From positions 1 through 6,211 of the forward strand of contig DHGT01000149.1 of NCBI GenBank assembly GCA_002402905.1: a stretch of 6,211 nucleotides of DNA. Reading direction: 5' to 3'. Below, piece by piece: positions 1 to 6,211 of the stretch (positions are counted from its first letter, which is position 1; the number at the start of each line of letters is the position of its first letter). This DNA is from Desulfatitalea sp. UBA4791 (GTDB lineage: Bacteria; Desulfobacterota; Desulfobacteria; Desulfobacterales; Desulfosarcinaceae). The position numbers were made by a program, and so were the translations under genes. Under the pieces are notes generated by a model. The model worked only from the letters and a program-made list of their open reading frames with translations, was not told where the DNA came from and ran no database searches.

Positions 1-813
1 ATGGGCCAGACGAAGTACCTGCTCGGCATCGATATATCCCATGCGGTAGGCGATCTCTTCCACGCACGCCACCTTCAGCCCCTGCCGCTGTTCGATGACC
101 TCGATAAAACCCGAAGCGCGCATCATGCTCTCGTGAGTGCCGGTGTCGAGCCACGCCACGCCGCGGCCGATCTTTTCCACAAACAGCTGACCGCGCTGCA
201 AATAGACCATGTTCAAATCGGTAATCTCCAACTCGCCGCGCGGCGAAGGCTGTAACTGCTCCGCGAACTCCGCCACCTGGCCATCGTAGAAATAAAGACC
301 CGTGACAGCCCAATGAGACTTGGGCTTCTGGGGCTTTTCCTCGATTTCGATCGCCTTTCCGCTCTCGTCGAAAGTCACCACACCGTAACGTTGCGGATTC
401 TTCACCCAATACCCGAACACCGACGCCCCCTCGTTGCGCGCGGCGGCAGATTTGATCTGCTCCGGCAATCCATGACCATAGAAGATATTGTCGCCCAGAA
501 TAAGGCATACGTTCTCGCCGGCGATGTGCTCCTTGGCAACGATAAATGCCTGGGCAATACCCTCAGGCCTGGGTTGCACCACGTAGCTGAAATTCACTCC
601 CCACTGGCTGCCGTCCTGGAGCAGCAACTCGAATTTGGGCAAATCTTCAGGTGTGGATATGATGACGATATCCCTGATGCCGGCCAACATCAGGATCGAC
701 AATGGGTAGTAAATCATCGGCTTGTCATAAATCGGCAACAGCTGTTTGCTGACAACCCGTGTAATCGGATAAAGCCGGGTTCCTGAACCGCCGGCCAGAA
801 TAATGCCCTTCAT
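1..813 (-). CDS. rmlA: Glucose-1-phosphate thymidylyltransferase RmlA (RfbA), 3' end cut by the window edge
   Basis: The enzyme joins dTTP and glucose-1-phosphate into dTDP-glucose and pyrophosphate. This is the first step towards dTDP-L-rhamnose and other dTDP-deoxysugars of O-antigen and exopolysaccharide, and it acts in the cytoplasm. The reading frame is open from the ATG at 813 to base 1 (271 codons, no stop). The family is about 290 residues long, so roughly 20 C-terminal residues lie outside. Visible motifs are the nucleotide-binding GGSGTR loop (residues 8-13), KQLLPIYDKPMIYYPLS (23-39), PEGIAQAF (83-90), LGDNIFYG with the metal-binding Asp (D108), EEKP (158-161) and WLDTGTH (221-227, second metal Asp D223). 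All key residues are intact. A GGGAGG Shine-Dalgarno lies 9 nt before the ATG, in the 25-nt gap after the pilZ stop. The rest of an rml operon may follow to the left, but this cannot be seen. The identification is very secure. Confidence 0.97.
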   Translation of the reverse strand, partial: MKGIILAGGSGTRLYPITRVVSKQLLPIYDKPMIYYPLSILMLAGIRDIVIISTPEDLPKFELLLQDGSQWGVNFSYVVQPRPEGIAQAFIVAKEHIAGENVCLILGDNIFYGHGLPEQIKSAAARNEGASVFGYWVKNPQRYGVVTFDESGKAIEIEEKPQKPKSHWAVTGLYFYDGQVAEFAEQLQPSPRGELEITDLNMVYLQRGQLFVEKIGRGVAWLDTGTHESMMRASGFIEVIEQRQGLKVACVEEIAYRMGYIDAEQVLRLAH

Positions 814-822
814 CTCGGCTCG

Positions 823-828
823 CCTCCC
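823..828 (-). promoter_or_regulatory. Ribosome binding site of rmlA
   Basis: GGGAGG on the minus strand, 9 nt before the ATG at 813. It lies inside the short gap between the pilZ stop and rmlA. It fixes the start, which also gives the canonical RmlA N-terminus (MKGIILAGG). Confidence 0.75.
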
Positions 829-838
829 TTTTCGGCAC

Positions 839-1273
839 TCAAACCCGGCGTACATTTCCGATCAAGGTCCTGATAATCTCCTCCTGGTATTTGCTCAGCT
901 TGTTTTCAAACTGGATGCCCACACCATCTTCAGCCACGCGCACAATCTTACCGGAAACCTTGAAATGATTCTGCGAAGCCGGCATGGCAAATGTCAGCGA
1001 GATCCGCTCGCCCACTGCCAACGGCTCACGCGTCTCGATAAAAACCCCTCCCTTGCTCAAATCCTGGATAAAATCATGATATACCCTGTTTCGATCTGCA
1101 TAATCCACGGCAATCAGGCAAGGAATCCTTTCATCTTCACGCTGCTCGGTCTGCTGCCACTCGATCAACAGCTCCAGCAACTGTTCCTTTTTTTCTTCGG
1201 AGAGATTATCGACCAGCGATTTGATTCTTTCGACCACGCTCAAGCCATTCATGTGCATCGTTTTCGTATCCAT
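839..1273 (-). CDS. PilZ-domain protein with N-terminal helical leader (c-di-GMP receptor)
   Basis: A small cytoplasmic protein of 144 residues. PilZ domains bind cyclic di-GMP and pass the signal to partners controlling polysaccharide export, motility or transcription. Counting from the ATG at 1273, residues 10-42 form a predicted charged amphipathic helix rich in Glu, Leu and Lys. The PilZ domain follows with both ligand motifs intact: RxxxR (R45, R49) and DxSxxG (D71, S73, G76, in DLSKGG). The beta-barrel runs on through VGIQFE to about residue 125 and ends in another short helix. The frame could open at a TTG at 1282, but an AAAGGG Shine-Dalgarno stands 9 nt before the ATG at 1273 and abuts the TTG, so I chose the ATG. 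The gene lies 79 nt after the LamG-VanZ gene and 25 nt before rmlA. This suggests, but does not prove, control of surface polysaccharide. The partner is unknown. Confidence 0.93.
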   Translation of the reverse strand: MDTKTMHMNGLSVVERIKSLVDNLSEEKKEQLLELLIEWQQTEQREDERIPCLIAVDYADRNRVYHDFIQDLSKGGVFIETREPLAVGERISLTFAMPASQNHFKVSGKIVRVAEDGVGIQFENKLSKYQEEIIRTLIGNVRRV

Positions 1274-1282
1274 CGCCCCCAA

Positions 1283-1288
1283 CCCTTT
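1283..1288 (-). promoter_or_regulatory. Ribosome binding site that decides the pilZ start
   Basis: AAAGGG on the minus strand, 9 nt before the ATG at 1273 and directly adjacent to the alternative TTG at 1282. The spacing fits only the ATG. A G-run sits between them and could also pair weakly. Confidence 0.5.
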
Positions 1289-1352
1289 CAGCCCACGTCG
1301 ATTTTAATAGTTGCCCGGGCTTCCATTTGGGAAAAGTACAAGCCCTGCAAGC

Positions 1353-2468
1353 TCAAACGGCTCGTTTCCCGCCCAACCCACCTATCCCGGCACCCAAAGT
1401 GTTCAGCACCAAATCCTGCAAAGAGGAATCGCGTGAAGGAATCCAGGCTTGGGCAACCTCCAAAGTTAAACTAAAAACAAACGCCACCCCGACCACCACC
1501 CACCCATCCCATCGCGGGTCGACCGCCCCGAGGCGATGCAAAACCAGATACAACAGGATCCCCAATGGCATAAAACCCATAAAATTGACAAGCACATCCT
1601 GAAAAAAGGCCCAACCTCCGACCTTAAAATCAGGGACCCTCAAAAATTCCCTTTTAAAAATCTTCATCCGCTCCGGAATCAACAGCGTGTATTGCCCCCC
1701 GGCCAAATTCGCCACCCGCCCATCGACTGCACCGTCAAACCGGTAGACGATCTTGGGACCCAATGCCGGGTCTTTCTCGAACCTGCCGCCGGCCGCCCCC
1801 CCGGAAGATTGCCACTGCTCAAACCGATCGCGCACCGCCCCATCATCGAGCGCATAATCATAAAAGCCAAGCCCGCGCATCTCGCCTTGCCAGGCATGCC
1901 GTCCATAGGCACTGCTACCAAGAACCAGTTTTGCATCCCCCTTTTCGGACGGAAAAAACAAATGCAAATTGGAATTGGACTTCACCCACCGTCCATTCAG
2001 AAACACACGCGTCCCCCTGGCATCGGACACAATCGTTATCCATACGGGCGTCACGTGGTCTGTGCCCAAGTCCACATATATCTTGCCGACCCCTTTTCGG
2101 CCATCATAATCATCACCATTCATGACAATCAGCCAATGCAACCACTGGCCCAGCAACAATTGCCGCGCATCCGTACCATCGGATACCGAAAGAACATAAC
2201 GAAACCCGGCATTGCTCAACGCTTCGCAACGCAGCACCATCTCAATGGTCAACCCCGTTTCATCCGTACCTTCCAGACCACCCCATCCGAAAAAATCATC
2301 CGTATAGGCCATCCCCGAGCCTTTAAAAATCAAACCCTCTGACAATCTCTTGACGCCGTTCACTGGCCGATATCCCCGGCCGCGGATCCCAAAATAGATC
2401 ATCACCGCCCCAACCAGGGCTGTCACGACCACCAGGACAACCAAAGGCATCCGCCTCAAAAACCGCAT
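1353..2468 (-). CDS. Membrane protein with a LamG-like domain inside a VanZ-like protein
   Basis: A predicted inner-membrane protein of 371 residues; its function is not known. Residues about 7-28 form a transmembrane helix. Residues about 45-220 look like a concanavalin A/LamG (Laminin_G_3-type) beta-sandwich. Signs are TIEMVLR, the WITIVSDARGTRVFLNGRWV stretch (the family's 'W..i.......v.+NG' pattern), LVLGSS and the closing GEMRGLGFYDYALDDGAV. Residues about 285-370 are VanZ-like, with DVLVNFMGFMPLG, SLTLEVAQ and a final RDSSLQDLVLNTLGAGIGG, and carry about three more helices. The LamG part would face the periplasm and could bind glycan. VanZ itself gives low teicoplanin resistance; most VanZ-like proteins are uncharacterised, so no resistance role is claimed. 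An in-frame TTG at 2528 overlaps the nuclease stop, but GGAGG lies 4 nt before the ATG at 2468 and that start gives a normal membrane N-terminus. Sampled GC is near 50%, lower than the upstream genes. Confidence 0.85.
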   Translation of the reverse strand: MRFLRRMPLVVLVVVTALVGAVMIYFGIRGRGYRPVNGVKRLSEGLIFKGSGMAYTDDFFGWGGLEGTDETGLTIEMVLRCEALSNAGFRYVLSVSDGTDARQLLLGQWLHWLIVMNGDDYDGRKGVGKIYVDLGTDHVTPVWITIVSDARGTRVFLNGRWVKSNSNLHLFFPSEKGDAKLVLGSSAYGRHAWQGEMRGLGFYDYALDDGAVRDRFEQWQSSGGAAGGRFEKDPALGPKIVYRFDGAVDGRVANLAGGQYTLLIPERMKIFKREFLRVPDFKVGGWAFFQDVLVNFMGFMPLGILLYLVLHRLGAVDPRWDGWVVVGVAFVFSLTLEVAQAWIPSRDSSLQDLVLNTLGAGIGGLGGKRAV

Positions 2469-2472
2469 CGCG

Positions 2473-2477
2473 CCTCC
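2473..2477 (-). promoter_or_regulatory. Ribosome binding site of the LamG-VanZ gene
   Basis: GGAGG on the minus strand, 4 nt before the ATG at 2468. The spacing is short but the match is perfect. It favours this start over the in-frame TTG at 2528, which has only GAGG at similar spacing. Confidence 0.5.
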
Positions 2478-2524
2478 GAACCGTGCGACCAACTCCAAAA
2501 GCTCAGCCTGCCGAACCCACAAAC

Positions 2525-3865
2525 TCAACCCACCTCATATCCCAAGGCGCCAAGCTTTTCCCCCAACGCCGCCCGCGCCCCAGCCTCTCCATGAACCAGA
2601 CGGATCATCCTCGGCCGCGCCTCCATTGCCGCCACCCAATCCAGCAACCCTTTCTGGTCCGCATGGGCCGAATATCCACTCAGCACATGCACGCCCGCAC
2701 GCACCGACCGCTCGACGCCATCCAGCATCACCTTGCCTCTGCTCGCCGCCATCTCCTGGATCCACCTTCCCGGCGTCCCTGCCGCCGTATACCCCACAAA
2801 CACCAGGTCATTGCGTGGATCCTCGATACCGTGTACCAGATGGTCGACAATACGGCCCCCGGTGCACATCCCGCTGCCGGCGATGACGATGGCCGAGCCA
2901 TCCATATCCAACAACTGCTCGTGTTGAGAGTGAAACGGCACGGCAAAAAGCCTCTCGAAATCCAGCGGATCGTCGCCGCTCCTGAGCAATGCCCGCGCCT
3001 CCGAGTCCCAATAGGCCGCCAGCCTGGAGTAGATCTCCGTAATATCCAGCCCCAAGGGCGTATCGACGAAAACCGGCGGGTGCGCGTCGCAATGGAGCCC
3101 TGGAAACAAGCCCTGGAACGTACCGTCGGTAAAAATCCGGTCCAACTCGTACAACATCTCCTGGGTGCGGCCCAGGGCAAATGCCGGGATGAACACCTTG
3201 CCGCCGTCGGCGAGGCTGTGCTCCAGAACTGTTCCCAGTTGCCGGGTCCGCTGCGACCGATCCCCGTGCAGCCGATTGCCGTAAGTGGATTCGAGAATCA
3301 AAAAGTCCGCCGGATCCGCCGTTTCCGGATCCGGCAACAGAGGGGTGTCCCGGTTCCCCAGATCCCCGGAAAACAGGATGGAAAATCCATCGCGGGCGCT
3401 CTCCAGCCGAACGAAACAGGAACCGAGAATATGCCCGGCCCGCCCGAGCTTGAATGAAATACCCCGCTTCAAATCAAACGTTGGACCGCATTCAAAACCC
3501 CAGGACAAATCGTCGATCCGGCGCGCAACAACCTGCCGGGCATCGTCCGACAGGTGCTCGAAGCGCATGGCATCGTTCAGCATGGGAACGATCAGCGCCT
3601 GGGTCGGATGGGTGCAGATGATCTCTCCCCCGAACCCATCGGCGATCAACCGGGGCAGCATCCCGATGTGATCCACATGGGCATGCGTGAGAAAAATGAA
3701 ATCCAGCTCCGAAGCCCGCACCGGCCACTGCGACGGATCCACCCCGCGATCGTCGCCTTGCGTCATGCCGCAATCCACGAGGATGTTCACCCCCTGCAGC
3801 TGCATGAAATGGCACGAGCCCGTCACACACTTCTCTCCCCCCAGATGGACGACCGGAAATTTCAT
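2525..3865 (-). CDS. MBL-fold beta-CASP ribonuclease/hydrolase (CPSF73-like)
   Basis: A predicted zinc-dependent nuclease of the metallo-beta-lactamase/beta-CASP family, 446 residues, with no signal peptide and so cytoplasmic. Relatives include archaeal/eukaryotic CPSF73 and bacterial exo/endoribonucleases such as Thermus TTHA0252. Every metal and catalytic motif is visible: motif 1 Asp in LVDCG (D31), motif 2 HAHVDH (H61, H63, D65, H66), motif 3 His in GHILGS (H145) and motif 4 Asp in SGDLG (D168). The beta-CASP motifs are A, the acid in LESTYG (E192); B, YSAHAD (H401); and C, LVHGE (H425). The cap domain runs from about 200 to 370, with GSGMCTGGR (330-338). The length is normal. The ATG at 3865 directly follows the TAA of the TPR gene, and GGAGA lies 8 nt upstream inside that gene, so translation is probably coupled. 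RNA is the likely substrate from the family; the actual target is unknown. Confidence 0.95.
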   Translation of the reverse strand: MKFPVVHLGGEKCVTGSCHFMQLQGVNILVDCGMTQGDDRGVDPSQWPVRASELDFIFLTHAHVDHIGMLPRLIADGFGGEIICTHPTQALIVPMLNDAMRFEHLSDDARQVVARRIDDLSWGFECGPTFDLKRGISFKLGRAGHILGSCFVRLESARDGFSILFSGDLGNRDTPLLPDPETADPADFLILESTYGNRLHGDRSQRTRQLGTVLEHSLADGGKVFIPAFALGRTQEMLYELDRIFTDGTFQGLFPGLHCDAHPPVFVDTPLGLDITEIYSRLAAYWDSEARALLRSGDDPLDFERLFAVPFHSQHEQLLDMDGSAIVIAGSGMCTGGRIVDHLVHGIEDPRNDLVFVGYTAAGTPGRWIQEMAASRGKVMLDGVERSVRAGVHVLSGYSAHADQKGLLDWVAAMEARPRMIRLVHGEAGARAALGEKLGALGYEVG

Positions 3866-6145
3866 TTAGAGTTTCTCCAACACGGCCCGCACCTCCTCCG
3901 CCTTCTCGAAGGCCGGCGCCAGCGCCATCACCCGCTCCAAAACCGGTTTGGCCCTGTCCGGTTGCCCGGCCTTGTAGTAAGCCATCCCCAGATGAAAATG
4001 CACCATGGCATTGTCCTTCAGCTTCTCCGCGCTGTCGTTCAACTCCGCGATGGCGCTGTCGTACAAGCCCTTTTTGTAGTACACCCAGCCCAGGGTATCC
4101 ATCACACCAGGATCGTTCGGCAATTTCTCCTTGGCCAGCCGCGCCAGATCGAGCGCCTCGTTCAGCTCCCGGTCCGTATCCGCCAGCCGATACGCCAGAT
4201 TGTTGGCCGCCGGCGCAAACGCCGGATCGATCTTGAGGGCCTCCCGGTAGTGCTGCTCGGCCGGTTCGTACTTCTGCTGCATCTCATAGAGCGTTCCCAA
4301 CAGCATGTGCGCCTGGACCTGATTGGGGTTTTGCGCCAGCACCGCGTTGTACTGCCCGATCGCCCGGTCGATGTCGTTTCTCTTCCAGTACACCTTGGCC
4401 AGCTCGAAATAGGGCGGCATGTAGTTCTCGAAGGTATCGATGGCCCCCTTGTAGGCAGCCTCGGCCGCCGCATCTTCTCCCTGGGCACCGTAAACCCGCC
4501 CCTTGAGGTGGGAAATCACGGCCACATGCAGCGCCGAGTCCTTGACCTGTTCCAGCTGCGCGTCGCAACGGTCAATGGCCGCAGTGAAATCCTCGCGCCC
4601 CACATGAATGCTCACGATCTGCGAGAAGACATCCATTAGTTTTGGATTGATCTCCAGGGCCTGGTCCAAGGCCGCCAGGGCGCCCTCGTCATCCTTGAGC
4701 ATCCGCCGGGCGACGCCCAACTGGAAATAGCCCTGGGGATCGTCCTGCCGCATGGCGATCATCCGCTCGAAAACCGCGGCCGCCTGCGCCGGCTGACCTT
4801 TGGCCAGATAGGTCTGGCCGAGAATGGCATGGGCCTGATAGTGGTCGGGCAGCTCCGCGATCACCTCCTTGCTCAACCGTTCGGCCGAATCCACATCCCT
4901 CAGCCGCAGGGCAATATCGGCCAGCAGCAATCTGGCCTGCAGATTTCGGGCATCCAGCTCGATGACCTTGTTCAGGGAAGCCTTGGCCACCTGCATCTCC
5001 CCCTTGGAAAAATGAGCCAACCCCTTGTAGTAATGGGCCTGTTCCGCTTTCGGTTCCTGGGCGACGATCGCGTCGAAAACCGCCAGCGCCCCATTCCAGT
5101 CTCTCTTCGCGATCAAAATCTCGCCCTTGAGCATCCGGGCCGGCATAAAACCCGGGCGGCTGGCCAGGATCTTCTCATTGTAAGACTCGGCCTGGTCGAT
5201 CTCATTGACCTTGAAATGGTAACGCGCCACCTCGTAGAGCACCGCGACATCGTCGGCATCCACCTCCAACGCCTTGGCATACATCTCCCCGGCCTTGTCC
5301 GTGCTGCCGAGTGTCTCGTAGAAGCGCGCCGCCGCAATATAGCGCTTGCTGTTCCCGGGCTCGAGTTCGACCGCCTTCAGCACGGCCGCCTCGGCCGCAT
5401 CCATCTTCTTCTGGCGAAGATAGAAATTGCCCTGCGCCATGTACAATTCCGAACTCTGCGGATTGGCCGCGATCGCCGCCGCAAATTCTCTTTCGGCCTG
5501 AGCAAGATCGTTCCGGCCTGCATAAAACCCAATCAAGGCCAGCCGCGTCCTGACGTCCTTGGGATCGACCGCCACGGCCTTCTTCAAATTGCTCTCGGCC
5601 TCCTCCATCTTGCCCTGTTGGGCCAGAACACGCGCCAGACCGACATACGCGCGCGTCTGGGTGCCGTCCAGCCGGATGATCCGCCTGAAGGTTTCGGCCG
5701 CCTCGCCAAGGTTCTTGTCGATATCGTCCAGACCGGATTTGAGATAAAGCGCCTCGATGTTCTCCGGATCGCTGCCCAGCACCGCATCCACCCTGGTTCT
5801 CGAATCGTCGAACTGCTTTCCCAACATGTAGAATGTGGCCAGTTTCAGGAGGGCGTCCGTGTTGTCAGGATCCAACTGAACCACCGTCGAATACGCACGG
5901 AAAGCGCCCTGGGCATCCCCCATCTTCAAATAGGTCTCGGCCAGTTTCGAGTGGGCCGCCGTGTATTGAGGGTCGATCTGAATGGCGTTTTTAAGCTCGA
6001 TCTCAGCGGCCTTGTACTCCGCCTTGTCAAAATAACCCACCCCTCTCTCGTAGTGCGACAGCTTCTTCTCCTCATCCGAGGCGCATCCGCCAACCACAAG
6101 CGAAACCATCAACACCAAACCACACCATTTCCACAAGGACCTCAT
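3866..6145 (-). CDS. TPR-repeat lipoprotein, PrsT-like
   Basis: A large scaffold-type lipoprotein of about 759 residues. The N-terminus has positive residues, a hydrophobic core and a lipobox ending LVVGGC, with the acylated Cys at residue 21 counting from the ATG at 6145. The next residues are Ala and Ser rather than Asp, which favours the outer membrane. The rest is about 20 consecutive tetratricopeptide repeats with a 34-residue period and the usual G/A-Y-A-P positions, for example AEIELKNAIQIDP and the C-terminal VMDTLGWVYYKKGLYDSA. TPR arrays bind other proteins; no enzyme domain is present. Architecture and style resemble PrsT, the TPR lipoprotein of PEP-CTERM/exosortase exopolysaccharide loci, but generic TPR lipoproteins look alike, so no symbol is given. 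Possible ATGs are 6166, 6148 and 6145. GGAGG lies 6 nt before 6145 and 3 nt before 6148, and is inside the frame if 6166 is used, so 6145 or 6148 is preferred. Confidence 0.92.
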   Translation of the reverse strand: MRSLWKWCGLVLMVSLVVGGCASDEEKKLSHYERGVGYFDKAEYKAAEIELKNAIQIDPQYTAAHSKLAETYLKMGDAQGAFRAYSTVVQLDPDNTDALLKLATFYMLGKQFDDSRTRVDAVLGSDPENIEALYLKSGLDDIDKNLGEAAETFRRIIRLDGTQTRAYVGLARVLAQQGKMEEAESNLKKAVAVDPKDVRTRLALIGFYAGRNDLAQAEREFAAAIAANPQSSELYMAQGNFYLRQKKMDAAEAAVLKAVELEPGNSKRYIAAARFYETLGSTDKAGEMYAKALEVDADDVAVLYEVARYHFKVNEIDQAESYNEKILASRPGFMPARMLKGEILIAKRDWNGALAVFDAIVAQEPKAEQAHYYKGLAHFSKGEMQVAKASLNKVIELDARNLQARLLLADIALRLRDVDSAERLSKEVIAELPDHYQAHAILGQTYLAKGQPAQAAAVFERMIAMRQDDPQGYFQLGVARRMLKDDEGALAALDQALEINPKLMDVFSQIVSIHVGREDFTAAIDRCDAQLEQVKDSALHVAVISHLKGRVYGAQGEDAAAEAAYKGAIDTFENYMPPYFELAKVYWKRNDIDRAIGQYNAVLAQNPNQVQAHMLLGTLYEMQQKYEPAEQHYREALKIDPAFAPAANNLAYRLADTDRELNEALDLARLAKEKLPNDPGVMDTLGWVYYKKGLYDSAIAELNDSAEKLKDNAMVHFHLGMAYYKAGQPDRAKPVLERVMALAPAFEKAEEVRAVLEKL
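3874..3878 (-). promoter_or_regulatory. Ribosome binding site of the beta-CASP nuclease gene
   Basis: GGAGA on the minus strand, 8 nt before the ATG at 3865. It lies wholly within the last codons of the TPR gene, whose stop touches this start codon, which is an arrangement typical of translational coupling. Confidence 0.6.
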
Positions 6146-6151
6146 CATAAC

Positions 6152-6156
6152 CCTCC
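6152..6156 (-). promoter_or_regulatory. Ribosome binding site that decides the TPR gene start
   Basis: GGAGG within an AGGGAGGG run on the minus strand. It stands 3 nt before the ATG at 6148 and 6 nt before the ATG at 6145, which argues against the upstream ATG at 6166. Confidence 0.6.
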
Positions 6157-6170
6157 CTATACGCATTTAC

Positions 6171-6211
6171 CGTCTTCCCGGCGAACGCCGGGATCCGTGC
6201 GCCTGGGAGCA
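6171..6211. repeat. Intergenic palindromic repeat, partial at the window edge
   Basis: A perfect 7-bp stem (TCCCGGC at 6176-6182, GCCGGGA at 6187-6193) closes on a GAAC tetraloop. It is flanked by CGTCT and TCCGTGCGCCTGGGAGCA, the latter running off the edge. The pattern is like the dispersed 'GTC-TTCC-stem-GGAATCC' palindromes found between genes in many proteobacteria. Only one copy is in the window, so its repeat status is inferred from resemblance. It begins about 15 nt upstream of the TPR gene's ribosome binding site. It lacks a T-run on either strand, so it is not a classic terminator. Confidence 0.5.

Noticed and set aside
1317..1345. Inverted repeat GGGCTT/AAGCCC with a 17-nt loop between LamG-VanZ and pilZ, next to the palindrome GCCCGGGC
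   Set aside because: The stem is only 6 bp with a long loop and no T-run, so it does not make a credible terminator; short palindromes are common by chance.
1289..1352. Possible internal promoter before pilZ, with a TATTAAAAT stretch on the minus strand
   Set aside because: No -35-like hexamer occurs at 16-18 nt; the AT-rich patch alone is not enough.
313..1474. Plus-strand open frames opposite rmlA and pilZ
   Set aside because: They are shadows of two genes identified by canonical motifs and good ribosome binding sites on the minus strand.
1536..2342. Plus-strand open frame (268 codons) opposite the LamG-VanZ gene
   Set aside because: The minus-strand protein shows LamG and VanZ motifs; the plus-strand product is Pro/Ile/His-rich with no domain.
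2483..3457. Long plus-strand open frame (324 codons) opposite the nuclease gene
   Set aside because: It is antisense to a gene with every catalytic motif intact. Its translation is rich in Pro, Arg, His and Gln without recognisable domains, as expected for a shadow in GC-rich DNA.
3554..4639. Long plus-strand open frame (361 codons) across the nuclease/TPR junction
   Set aside because: It runs antisense over two secure genes and has a low-complexity His/Arg/Leu-rich product with no family resemblance.
3866..6145. DNA-level tandem repeats in the TPR gene
   Set aside because: The 34-residue repeats are degenerate in protein and diverged in DNA; they reflect the TPR fold rather than a recent tandem duplication.
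6149..6211. Promoter for the TPR gene
   Set aside because: The visible 63 bases are taken up by the ribosome binding site and the hairpin repeat; no paired -35/-10 can be seen, and the promoter is probably beyond the edge.
1..6211. tRNA, rRNA, CRISPR array, transposase or riboswitch
   Set aside because: I saw no such structure; nearly all of the window is covered by the five protein genes and no gap exceeds 80 nt.

Overview
The window holds five genes, all on the minus strand, so transcription runs from the right edge to the left. In that order they are a TPR-repeat lipoprotein, a beta-CASP metallo-beta-lactamase-fold nuclease, a membrane protein that combines a LamG-like domain with a VanZ-like domain, a small PilZ (c-di-GMP receptor) protein, and glucose-1-phosphate thymidylyltransferase (RmlA/RfbA), which the left edge cuts off. 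The gaps are about 0, 56, 79 and 25 nt. No convincing terminator or internal promoter is visible, so the five could form one operon or two tightly packed ones.

The organism is probably a Gram-negative bacterium, most likely of the Desulfobacterota (former Deltaproteobacteria). A lipobox and signal peptide on a long TPR lipoprotein, a PilZ protein with an acidic helical leader, and a bacterial CPSF73-like nuclease would all fit there. This is inference from protein style; no marker gene is present.

Right part (2525-6148): the TPR and nuclease genes are GC-rich, about 60-70% in hand-counted lines, and are joined stop-to-start (TAA followed directly by ATG). Left part (1-2468): the LamG-VanZ, pilZ and rmlA genes are nearer 50% GC. 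The right margin (6171-6211) carries an intergenic hairpin that looks like one end of a dispersed palindromic repeat, cut by the window edge.

Functionally, rmlA makes dTDP-glucose for deoxysugar (for example rhamnose) synthesis, and PilZ proteins often control polysaccharide or motility output. The TPR lipoprotein resembles those of exosortase/exopolysaccharide loci, and VanZ-like proteins also occur in such loci. A cell-surface polysaccharide or envelope role for the cluster is the most economical reading. The beta-CASP nuclease is the member that fits least easily.
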